A program made the translations under genes and the position numbers. From Prostheceraeus crozeri (lineage: Eukaryota > Platyhelminthes > Polycladida > Euryleptidae), in contig CAJQUW010015390.1 of assembly GCA_907163375.1 (NCBI GenBank), positions 558,001 through 622,000 of the forward strand: DNA of 64,000 nt, read 5' to 3'. Of this stretch, positions 44,270-55,300 are shown in pieces. Position 1 is the first letter of the stretch; every line of letters starts with the position of its first letter. Under the pieces are notes generated by a model. The model did no database searches. It had not been told where the DNA came from and saw only the letters and a list, made by a program, of their open reading frames with translations.

Positions 44270-44545
44270 GTTCAATTTTGTGCTAAAAACAAGCTCGTCT
44301 CTCGTTTGTATTTGCCTTTTATTTGAGGTTATGTGCAAGATAGAAATCCAACAAGGTAAAACCACAGCGCTTCGTGTCAGATGGGACCGTGCAGTAAACA
44401 TTCGCACTGCAAGGTTCCACCCCTTGATGTGACTGTGACACGAAGCGCTGTGGTTTTACCTTATTGATTTTCTATCTTGTGCATAACTTCAAAGGCAAAT
44501 ACAAAGGAGTGACCCGTTTGGTTTTAGTACAATGTCAGGAAAAGA
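44270..44545. repeat. Large hairpin, arms of about 100 bp
   Basis: Left arm about 44270-44379 and right arm about 44436-44545 are reverse complements. The best 75 bp (core ACACGAAGCGCTGTGGTTTT on the plus strand in the right arm) have few mismatches. The loop is 56 bp. A foldback or MITE nested inside the 2.28 kb element. Confidence 0.9.
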
Positions 44546-45112
44546 GAATTATTTCGAATGAAAAGATGCGTCGGCGTAATCCTGAAAATGGTTGTGAAAG
44601 TCGAATTGTACGACAGAATCCTCTGAATGTCCAAAACACAAATGACTGACTTGAGGCGTAGTTAAAAGTTTTGTAAATCCACAAGTATAAGACAGTAGAA
44701 CGACATGCATTGACGCTGCTGGGATGACTGAAACACGCACGATGCACTGAGAGGAATGACTGTGCAATTGATGACGCCTGGTTGATATAGCATACACAGT
44801 CTGTCCGCTCGCATCCTCTTTGTCATATGACTCATGGACCGAAGGTCGTTATGAGGGCATTCATTAGTCATTAACAGGCAGGCGAGCGACGAGTTGTTTA
44901 TTCCACAGTAGGGAGAGAGATGTGTGCAGAGAAAATTGTGACGGATATCTGTATATACATTACGTCCTTTAATCATCATAGTCTTGCAAATAGGGGAACA
45001 GCTGATCCGCATTGTGACCTTGAATATTCCAGCTGAGATACATTCAAAATCAGAAAATCAGCTTTCAAATGAAGAAAAGAAAATAAAAGAAGTTGAATGG
45101 AGAGATGGAGAT

Positions 45113-45160
45113 AAGGAGAGAGAGAGAGAGTGTCTGTGTGTGTGTGTGAGAGAGAGAGAG
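45113..45160 (+). repeat. (GA)n-(TG)n-(AG)n microsatellite
   Basis: AG repeats flank a TG block. Open frames over it (SLSLSHTHTD-type) are artefacts of the repeat. Confidence 0.9.
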
Positions 45161-45959
45161 AAAAAAGAGGAAGCTTGTTCCCCTGTGCTTCGCGCACTAT
45201 GGCCCCGATCAAAAACAAACAGTTCGAGGAGACTCCGGAGTTTCCGGAGAGAGAAAGAGAGATAAGAAGAGACTAGAAGGACTTAGTTCTGTGCCTCGTG
45301 CATTGTGACACTCCATCAAAAGCGAATCATTTAGAGGAGACAAAGTAGCAAGAGAAGGGACGCATGTATAAAACCAAATGTTCTTTTTACAGGTGTAAAG
45401 CAAGTAATAAATGAATATAATACATGCACATTTATATATCACATTCATTTATTCATGTGATATTTAATATAATAAGTATTAAATGTGATGTAGACATAAT
45501 ATCAATATATCAAATATATAAACATAACAATATATTTGATAAGATAGAATTTTGTAATTGCGTATAAAATTGTATTACATGTATATATTCCTATGAATAC
45601 ATTAGATGGTAATAATACGAGATTTATGTACAAATATCTTTCTTTTGTATATTACAGCAAAAGAATTGCTGTATTATACAAAAATGTTTGAGTTCAACGT
45701 TTTTGCAGAGGCTATGTCTGTCGTCGATAAATGTTTAGAGACACGTGTCTCCAGCAAACATTTACAGATATATTTGCCTGCTAAACATTCTATGGATGCC
45801 ATGAATGCCAGTAAGAATTCTCTAGAATTGCAGTAGGCATTCTTAGCTCATACAAATTTCTCTAAAAACCACAAAATGCTTACTACCAAATCAAATATCT
45901 GTAGCGATTTTGAAAGGCAGTAGAAAATCGTAAAATCTCTAGAAAATGATCACTCGGGG

Positions 45960-47291
45960 TATTTCTTCATTATTTTTGAAGAAAGTGTAGGATAGATAAT
46001 TGCACTTGAAAGGAGAAGGATTCTTCCTTGCAGATGTAACCAAATTACAGTCAGTAGTCTGCGGGCACATGTAGGTCATTATTCTTTTGGAGTTTTTTTA
46101 TTTTTTAAGCGAGCAGAACCGACCTCCATCTGTGTATGTCCTTTCTCTATGTATTTAAAAAATACTGATTTTATACACTTTTGCTCATTGTGCAATTTCG
46201 ATTTTGTGACCCGCACCCATCACTCCAAATGAATTTTGTTTTCAAGTCTTTCTCCATGTCAGCTGATTATCAAGATAATCAATTCATCAATTAGTGAATT
46301 CGTTTGCTGATAGACCGCCATTTATTTCAGTCCAAACATAGCAATGGACATCTTGGCTAGAGTTGTTGTAGATAGTATAATTGTGTAAGTTCAATTTTGT
46401 TCTAAAATACAAAAAACTTGCATTCAACTTCGGAATTGTTTGGACCGCTTGAACATCTGTAGTTATAGCAATCAAGCCTCCACCGCGGGCTTTTGCATTT
46501 TCTTTGTATCTATTCGTCTCATACAGTTCTAGCTAGCACTGTCTTTCAATTGCAAGTGGAGTGAATAAGTTTCATCATCAATGCTTCCTTGTTTATGACT
46601 GTTGCAAACATCGCATTGGTCTTTACGGGGTTGAAATATTTCGATGTTCTTTTCTTTTAATAAGCCTTTGAATGTTGTTAGGGAAACGGGGTCATTTTGC
46701 CGTTCATTTTGCTGTTGCAACCAGACAACATACTTCTGATGTACATTTGGTGCACTCGTGAATTCGTATGGGGTATGGCCAAGGTATTGCTTATCACTTG
46801 ATTTCCTGGAATAGTGAGATGAAACTTTGTCCAAAGAATCAACAAATCGTTTTGCAATATCAATGCACTCCTTCTTAACAAGATTCTGACCAATGAGCCT
46901 ATTTTCCCTCGGAATATTGGTACTACTTTTAGATAATCCATGTGTGGATATTGCTAGCCAATTCAAAATAGTTCGATGCGATATTCGGAAGGTATTTTGG
47001 AACATTGTAGCACAAACAAGAATCTTATCATCAGCTTGAGAACCTGTCTTTAACTGATGATAGAGTAGAGAGCGACTGTGTTGACTCTTCAGTTTCCGTC
47101 TTCTTCTCTACGGTATCAATGAGAGAATATACATAAATTTTACGTTGGTCCCAGTTGGTTTCCATCCAAAAATAATCAAAAATTTCATGTCTCTTCTCTT
47201 CAGTTAATAGATGATAATTCGATCCAACTGATAATGAATTTTCTCTGTTGTCACAATTGGTTCCGTGGCAACGTTCACCAAATTGGACCAC
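45960..47291 (-). pseudogene. Transposase of the 5.57 kb element, N-terminal and central parts
   Basis: Pieces at 47291-47031 (CHGTNCDNRENSLSVGSNYH, then FDYFWMETNWDQRKIYVYSL), 47005-46529 (MFQNTFRISHRTILNWLAIS, SSHYSRKSSDKQYLGHTPYE, KDQCDVCNSHKQG) and 46475-46287 (TDVQAVQTIPKLNASFLYFR, NYTIYNNSSQDVHCYVWTE). Degraded sequence to 45960 includes REKGHTQMEVGSA and ARKNPSPFKCNYLSYTFFK. The aspartate in TDVQAVQ, a later degraded SFGVMGAGHK in place of a WSDGC motif, and the histidine/glutamate in EKGHTQMEV are family landmarks. The family is widespread and repetitive in invertebrates but I have no name for it. Several frame changes and stops are present. Confidence 0.7.
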
Positions 47292-48220
47292 CTCTTTTTT
47301 AACATGAGTTATCTTTTTGTCTTTTGAGTCCGTGTTTTACTTATTTCCAAGTCTGCCCTCAAACCTTCTTCTCTTATTCACGCTTGCACTTCCAGTTTTC
47401 CGGTATTCTTTTGCGTCTGGAACTTATGGAATTCTCATTGATGGATTCAGAATTCGGCTGCTCAATTAACATCAGTCACTCACATCAGGTTCTTTATTTA
47501 GAATTTCCGAATCATCGTGATCGTCAACGCTTTGCTTTAGGATTTTTTTATCATTTACGAATAATGTCTTGCTTTAGTGTGTGATTTAGGAGGTGCTGGT
47601 TTCGATTGTAAGATATCTATTCATACTCTTAGCTTGAGAAAAACTCTTCATGATCCGTAGTGTTAATATACAGTAGTTGGTCCTTGAGCTTGAACGATAC
47701 AATACAAAACTGTGTGTATGTTTATCGTGAAGGAACTTTGATCACCTCACTGAGGATAAATATTCCTATGGCTATTTCATGCATTCACTGATATCTGAAC
47801 TCATCAATATGAATTCGCCCCTTCGCTTTTGCTTTAAATCGCGTTCAAGTATACATTCCCGTAGGAAATAGCAGAATATAATAGAATATGAATTGATTCA
47901 TACTTATGGGCAAAAATGTATAATTGATCTATGTGATATCTATAAGTACAGGGTTAGAAATACATGACTTACGCCATTTTCATTTTTCAGAACTGTGAAT
48001 ATCAAGTTACACCAATTTCATTATAATTGAAAGAAACTAGATACCCCATTTTCATTGTGGGATAATTTTCTTAAGAAAAATACGCCAATTTCATTTTCTG
48101 ATTCTCTCCCAAAAAATCATCTCTTACACTTATGAAAATGTGCTCATCAGATCCGCCATGTAAATAATGACCAGCAACTGTTAAAATCCCAAAATCGAAA
48201 ATTTTCAGTTACGCCATTTT

Positions 48221-48908
48221 TGCATGACGACGACGATATAGGAAATCGCGTTTCTGATATAGATGAATTTCTGAAGCAATATAGAGTCCCTTGCAACATT
48301 CCTCGAACACCCAGATCACTCACAGAAAAGGCGCATTTCAGGGGGCATGAACACCAAGCTTGGTTACTATTCTACGGTACAATTGCTCTTAAGAACATAC
48401 TTCCAAAGAAGTACTATAATCATTTCCTGATACTTTCCAGTGCTGCGTACGTGCTATCTGAAGACCAAATTTTGCTCGATGATTTAAATAAAACAGGTAG
48501 AACATTAAGAGACTGCTCGGGAAGCTTCATGCGTGTTTGTATGGTATTCCAGAGTTGTTATATAGTGTTCATCAAGTGACGGAGCACCTCTGTGATAGTG
48601 TGAATCGATATGGACCGCTTTTCGAGTTTTCGACTATGCCATTCGAACATCGCCATTATCAGTTGAAAAGAAATATTAGGAACAGCCGAAATGTTGCATC
48701 GCAAATATCAAATTCAATAATCCAGAACATTAGTCTTCGTTCCCTTCAGATGAGGACTGCTGTTGATATCTCGAAAGTTCGTAGAGCGAAACCTAAAAGG
48801 CTTTTCGCAGGCGGTTGTGAATTAATAGGACCAGGAATTCTATTTTCGAATTTGTCAAAACCTGCCAGCATAAAGAAAGTCAGTTTCAAACGAGTTCAAA
48901 ACCTCTAA
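48221..48908 (+). pseudogene. En/Spm-like transposase, C-terminal part
   Basis: Frames 48220-48579 and 48537-48908, with one frame change near 48.54-48.58 kb. Landmarks are VPCNIPRTPRSLTEKAHFRG, ALKNILPKKYYNHFLILSSA, FEFSTMPFEHRHYQLKRNIR and a basic C-terminal tail. The F-E-F-S-T-x-P-F-E-x block is the family's late conserved box. Coding strand and order match the upstream parts. Confidence 0.78.
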
Positions 48909-49386
48909 TGGTACACACTATCACACAGATGATTAGAATCACATTGGTAGAAAGCGCAGTTGTAATCTAATTGCGGTACACACTGGTCCATATGAAAAAC
49001 AGCTTTTAAAGTGAAACAAATACTTGCAACAACTGTCTGCCTCTGCAGCACAAATGTTTGTAGTGATCATAGTGTTGTTACTCTCGTATGCCAGAAGATA
49101 CATGTATCTTTATTTTGCAAGTCACCAACATCGAAATTTCATGTTGACAATCCTGAGAAACATTTGCATTGTGATCATCTTCAAAAGATCAGAAGTTTCA
49201 GTGATTATGCCACACATATTACTCCTCACTCGGTTGACAACGTTTTAATCACTTTAGGAAATTGTGTCTCCTTGATGCCGTATCATTCCACCATTGATTT
49301 GATTGAGTATTGAATTATGACAAGTTTCTGATTCCATTTAAGTAGAAGCAGCATTAATGACAAACATGTGCATTCCACTTTCATAG
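48909..49386. other. Spacer between transposase and BEN-like gene
   Basis: No supported coding content. A 100-codon frame at 49011-49313 (cysteine- and histidine-containing) could be an upstream exon but has no recognised motif. The 3' edge is an acceptor (TTTCATAG) directly before the ATG at 49387. Confidence 0.4.
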
Positions 49387-52300
49387 ATGAGCTACTACGC
49401 CGTGAAATATATGTCAGGCTCGGAAGATGTTGTAAAAGATTCACAAGTCAGGAGAAAGCTATCGAACACATGGGTGATCAAAACTTGCAGACAAAAGAAT
49501 GGTGCTCTCTTCGAAGCGACACCATTGGGAGACGGGTTTTCTTCATACAAGGCAGCAAAGGAGTTTGCTGAAGGTCACTTGGACCAGGAAACGAACTTAG
49601 ATGACCAAATTCAACCAAGTAACCTTTCTCAATCAAATCAGTCGCCCCCAAGTAAGTCAATTAATGTTCAAATTTGAATACTCAAATGAAAAGAATCAAA
49701 TCTTAAATTTTTTAGCTTGCGAGAATTTATAGATCTGGAAGAAAGGAGCATTCTGCTGGAGGAACGCAACCGTGAACTAAAGGAAAAGTGCGGTCTGATG
49801 AAAGAGCGTCTCCAGGCTCAAGTTGACGTGTGCAGAAGGATGTCGGGTAAGTAGGTAACGTAAGCAAGCGTATATTTCAAAATAGAATGAAATTCATGGC
49901 ATTACAAATAATCATAAGCAGATGATGAAATAATTACAAATTAGCAGTTCTTTCTCAAGGAAAAAAATTAGCATTTGTACATAGACGAAAGTTTCAACGC
50001 AAAAAATGTATAAATCAAGTTAGGATACCATTCATTAGGATGCAGGAGTAAGGAACAAATAAGTGCAGTCTTCGTGACGTAGCCGCCTATGGCAGACATA
50101 ACTGTCCACTTCTTGGAATACGCCTTGGAATTATGTCAAGCACTGGATGCTCAATAATTTGTTCACATCTTTCAGAAAAGTCCGCGACACCAGTTCGACG
50201 AAGAGCTGACAAATCTTGAAAAAGGCTGCATCGACAATCTACCCTACAAATCAGTCTATGTACGCGATTTTGAAAGACACGCAACTTGTGAGCAATCTTT
50301 CTTGGTAGCCAGCATAAAAAGTGGAGATGCGTACATGAATACTGATACAATCAGACTGTTATAAACATTAAATAATTCACTTTTTGACAAAAAAGGCTTC
50401 AAAACACGTAGAACATACAGTCTCTTAGCAGCAGTTTTTAAGATGTAATTGAAGTGAAGATCCCAAGTCAGCGAATCTTCCCAATAAATGTCCAAATTTT
50501 TTTCTGCCTGACTAACTTCATATTAATGTTGGTATCAGCAACAACATGACAATGTGGAATTATCATTTGTCTGGACTTGTCAACATTTAACTTCAGCTTT
50601 CTATCACAGAAATATCTTTGAACATCTAAACTGTTAGAAGCAGCATTGCGGCGCGGCAATGGTTCAACCAAAGTGATGTCGTCAGCATAAATTACCATAG
50701 TGCGCGAAGGAAGAACCGAGGAGAATCCTCGGTTAATGCCCATTGATACAAGACGATCAATTAAGCAGTTGTGATTTACACTTTCAAAAGCTTTTGATAA
50801 GTCAAGACACGTTATTCGGACCGCTCTCATATCACCATCACCTTCCTCCAAATATGACGTAATTGAGTCATGAATTTTTACCAAAGCACATTCAGTGGAT
50901 CCATTTCTCCGATAAGCAAAGTGGTATGGACCAAACAACAATTCAATAGACGGTAAGATAGACCTGAGAACTATTCGCTCCAAAAGCTTGGCTAAGGTTG
51001 GTAGCAGCGAAATGGGTCGAAAGTCTTTCAATTTTGGATTATTTCGCTTCGGAATCGGGGCTGTATCGGCCAACTTCCATTGAGATGGAAAGCACCGAGT
51101 ATCTACCGAAAATCGAAAGATCATATACACGGGATAAGCTATGATATCTGAAGAGGCTTTCAGCAAGAGGTTTGGAACTTTGTCACTACCACGTGATTTA
51201 GTGGTAGACAATTTTGAGAGAAGTCGTCTCACATCAGAAACTGAAAATGAATGGTTCCATTTCTCATCGTTAATAGCTTGGAAAACATTAGAGTAATTCA
51301 AATCAGTCACATAACTGGCACAGAATTCAGCATGCAGCGCTGCTATCAGTCATTGAATGTTACCATATTGCCTGATCAGAGACTCAAACGGTTTTGAGGA
51401 ACAGTTGCCTCTTACTTCGTTGACCACCTTCCATGTGTTTTTGTTGGATTGAATTTGCCTTTGCGACCAATTTAGCTTCGACTTATTTATTTCAAGCTTG
51501 ACTTTCACCTTATAGTGCTCGTACAAAGCCCAGTCTCTGCATCGAACTGCCCGCCATCGTTCGTTGAATAACTTTTTGAGAAATGGTGTTACCCAAGGCT
51601 TGTCATTGGATGACATATGAAAATAGGATAACAGACGCAGCCTCCTGAAAACACGTATAAAATATATCACACATATCATTCACTGACGCAACGTGAAGCA
51701 TGGCAGAGAAATTCATCGAGGATAGAGTTATTCGAAAGTTGTCGATGTAATGTGTATGTAATGTCATATTGTGTAAATGACAGTGTTTGAAGCGGCTTGG
51801 TATTTGGTGGCCGGCGTTCAGAGAAGTCGGCCGGGGCCGGGCTGGCGGCCGACATATTCAATACAGGTCGGTGGCCGCCTTATTAAAACCGGTCAGTGGG
51901 GATGGGACGATGGCTGGCGTCTCTACCGGTTAGTTAAGGCTTTGATCGTCAGACAATATTTGGTCAACTTATGTCATTAGACATTATTGAATTTCCATAA
52001 TATTATATCATAGAATGGTTGGCCTACCGGTACTCCGGATAAGCGAGAGATGTCTATCACAATGCAATGTTATACGATGCAATTATTCGCACTTTGATAT
52101 CATGTTTTGTGCGATGAGCTGTAATACGCGAAATAGGGCCTTTTCCCGGGAAAAACAATTTCGATTTCCCGGGAAATCCGGGAAATTTGTCATTACATCA
52201 AAACTTTCGTCCAATAACATATTCCATTTTTTTAAACATACAGTATTTAACATAGCATTAATAACATACAAGTACATACATTATCGAGGTTGATACTACA

Positions 52301-55300
52301 TTTTTCAATATAATCATTAGTTTTATCATGACAAATGTCTGCCAGATGACCAAGAGGAATCGTATTTTATATGTTAGAAACAGCGAATGACAGTGGTAGT
52401 CGTATAGCCGTGAGCGGCTCAATTTTTACCAAAGATATTCTCGGCCATTGTTTCAAGGAAACAGGTCTTTCATAGTCTCTTTGCTCTAGACGACAGAGCG
52501 TGCTATTTTTAGAACTGAGGCTTTCCCAGCGACTGTCGACGAGCTGGCTTACTCTTGGAAACAGCGCGTTCTGATCCTGTCTTAATCTCTTTGCTCCAGA
52601 CCGCAGAGCGTGCTATTTTTAGAACTGAGGTTTTCCCAGCGACTGTCGACGAGCTGGCTTACTCTTGGAAACAGCGCGTTCTTGATCCTGTCTTGATCTC
52701 TTTGCTCCAGACGACAGAGCGTGCTATTTTTAGAACTGAGGTTTTCCCAGCGACTGTCAACGAGCTGGGTTATTTCCTGTACTGGCAAAATCAAGTGCTC
52801 ATTCAATTTCTCCGATCCATCACGGCTCATCTCACGTAAGTAGACATCGTATTTTATTGAATAACTGCCATAATGCTAGAAATTCACTTTTCGATGTGTG
52901 CTGTGTTTTTTCAGGCATTCAATGCCTAAAACATGCGTTAACAAAGAACTAAGGACTCGTTCGTTTGGTTGCACTTTGAAGATGAAGGAAATGAGCACGC
53001 CAAGTGCAAAGTATGCAAGAAAGTCCTGTCGACCTCTGAAGGCTCAACAAGCGGACTTGTTCGTCACTTGAAGTCCATTCACGACATCTGTTGCACTATT
53101 ACATCAAAATCGTCAGTAACCAGTACCACGATGCCGTCAACTTCATCGTCGTCCTCATCAGTATTACCGTCGGCAATTACTCCAAAGACAATACAATCTC
53201 CTCAAGGTATGCTCATGAACTTCGACAAGAAGGAGACGACACAGGAGAAGGTAGCACGGCTAGTGGCAGAAGATGGCATGCCGATTGCTATGATCCAGCA
53301 CAGCAAAGCATTACGATCAGTACTGAGCAACCAAGCTCATCAACTGCCGAAGAGCGGAGGCGCTATCATGGACATGGTGCACAAACAGTTCCATCAGGTG
53401 AAGGATGAGCACATCCAGTACTTGGCGAGGATAAAATCCAAGGGCGAGAGGTTCAGCGTAACGCTCGACGAGTTCACTAGCATCAGTAATAGACGCTACA
53501 TGAACGTAAACGTGCACCATGGAGGCGGGAAGTTCCTGAATCTTGGCATGATTCGCATGCCCGGCACTTTTCCGGCAGACAAGTGCCTCGACCTTCTCAA
53601 CGCCCGTCTTACTGAGTATGGTCTGTTAATGTCTGAAAACATCGTTTGCGTCACTACTGACGGCGCTCCAGTTATGGTGAAGATAGGGTCCAACACAGGG
53701 ACTGAGCATCAGCAGTGTTACAGCCACAGCATCCACTTGGCCATTTGTGATGTGATCTATCGGAAGGTTGAGGTTTTGCACAACACCTCTGAGGAAGAGA
53801 TTGAGGACGATGATGGCGACGAACTTGTTGAAGACTTGGAAAATGAAGACCGATGAAATGCGATGTTCCAGTAGTTGACGATGCACTCCCTCCGCCACAT
53901 CTGGTCCCAAGCCTACATGCAGTGATAAAGAAAACGCGAAAGCTTGTCAGGTTTTTCCGAGTGTCGCCGTTGCGCAATGACACCCTGCAGCGCCACATCG
54001 AATCCGAATTCAAGAAAAAACTGACAATGCAACTTGATACGAAGACACGTTAGAATAGCATGCTGGCCATGGTTCAACGAGTGCTTAAAGTGCACAAGGC
54101 CGTGGAAAAGGCGCTGATCGACATGGACAGTGCAGACCTTGGTCTCTCTGAAACAGAGCTGCGAAGGCTTAAGGAACTGGAGGCTGCACTCGAACCCGCG
54201 AAAGTGTCACTGGATGCTTTGAACCGCCGCGATGCATCGCTTCTTACCGCAGAAAACATCCTGTCTTTCCTTGTCAAAGAATTAGACAGTCAGAACTCGG
54301 ACGAGTTATGTATGATTAGGGAAGCCATAGTGAACCGAGTCGAGGAGAGGAGGCAGGCGATTCTCGTCAGTTTACTGAAATACTCGGATGACCCTACCAG
54401 CGTGCACAATGGCGTACTTTATTTCAAGATGGCGAGCAAGACGAGCATGTCGCAGTTGGCCAAGTCACTTCTTTCGCGGATTTTTACAGCACATATGGAA
54501 GAAAAAGTGAGTTGGCAAAATATGGCAAAATTAATTTTTTGACAAAAAACTGAGACCAAGCATAAATGTAGCACAATTGTAATTCATGGGGAGGTGCTTA
54601 AATTATTTTTGTTCAAGTGGGCAAGTAGTTACACATAGAGCTAAGAAAGGCGCTAAAATGGAATGTACTTAAAGTTATGAACTATACACTTAACATTGTT
54701 TTTGAATTGTAGACGGATGAAAACAACGCGGTCGGGAAGAAGACACAGGAGACGTGGAGATGCAGCGTCTCACGCTAGCGAAGAAACTGGAGAAGACGCT
54801 CCATAAATCTTCCTCAATCTCTTCAGCCAACTTACATTCGGCTCTCTCCAAACAATTCGCTGTCTTCGAGGCGACAGGGCAGCGAACGTATAATCTCAAT
54901 AATCTTCACAAGATCTTGCTCTCGATTCAGCCGACGAGCGTGGAATCGGAACGAGCCTTTTCCGCAGCAGGCCTGTTCATCACCAAGTTGAGATCTAATC
55001 TTAGCGACAAAAGTGTGAACACAATGTGCGTTTTGAGAGGCCACTATAAGTCTCAAAACTGAAGGACGCAAACTAAAAACTGTGATTTTTGTATCTAAGT
55101 AAACAATTCTATAATATTAAATAGTTAGTTTTGCCTAAACAATAATATTTCAATGATGACGTCAGTATTCACAATTTCATAAAGGTCACATCTAAAGATA
55201 TAATGCCTGTCTCAAAATCACTTACTTATACAGATACAGTCTTTTGACATTTTTCCCGGGAAATCGAAACCCCTAAGTCGCGAAATGACTTATTTACAAA

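Larger units (their letters stand above)
43677..45959. mobile_element. 2.28 kb non-autonomous element nested in the 5.57 kb transposon
   Basis: Ends CCCTAGTGATCATTTTCTA at 43677 and (inverted) CCCCGAGTGATCATTTTCTA ending at 45959. Further inward both ends carry TTTTCTACTGCC. No transposase is seen inside. It interrupts the surrounding transposase between FFK-type sequence and YRCDPSGD. A clear target duplication is not visible. Confidence 0.78.
42655..48220 (-). mobile_element. 5.57 kb DNA transposon with TGCA target duplication
   Basis: Inverted ends AAAATGGCGTAACT begin at 42655 and, as complement, end at 48220. They are flanked by TGCA at 42651-42654 and 48221-48224. With one TGCA kept, the interrupted gene reads VVN-VHDDDD in a continuous frame. 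Short copies of TACGCCATTTTCAT lie inside both ends (for example near 42888 and 47965). The internal minus-strand transposase is itself split by the 43677-45959 element. Confidence 0.88.
37487..48908 (+). mobile_element. En/Spm-like (TNP2-type) transposase gene, twice interrupted
   Basis: Three separated coding parts belong to one transposase gene. The N-terminal part (37487-38389) has a cysteine pair typical of the family (NFCNNCQVYL, then CTTCHPDAR). The central part (41955-42654) has WAIDGLPVLHTSNFQVTPLYI, then INDLPPDPLQWLYLDVVRRL. The C-terminal part (48221-48908) has PRTPRSLTEKAHFRGHEHQA, then FEFSTMPFEHRHYQLKRNIR. Two transposons split it at 38390-41954 and 42655-48220. Across both the codon frame is kept once insert and duplication are removed. 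Terminal repeats of the element itself were not located. Confidence 0.82.
52135..55278 (+). mobile_element. hAT element, 3.14 kb, 8-bp target duplication
   Basis: Flanked by identical CGCGAAAT (52127-52134 and 55279-55286). The uninterrupted site exists in LINE copy B near 58500. Ends contain inverted TTTCGATTTCCCGGGAAA with an AGGG start. The transposase gene runs plus-strand from about 52940 to 55062. Three tandem repeats lie before it. Confidence 0.95.

Noticed and set aside
45113-45265. Frames with SLSLSHTHTD and EREKKEEA content
   Set aside because: Encoded by a GA/TG microsatellite and its purine-rich flank.
52582-52839. Frames over the 110-bp repeats (both strands)
   Set aside because: Frames repeat with the DNA unit and match nothing; they are by-products of the tandem array.
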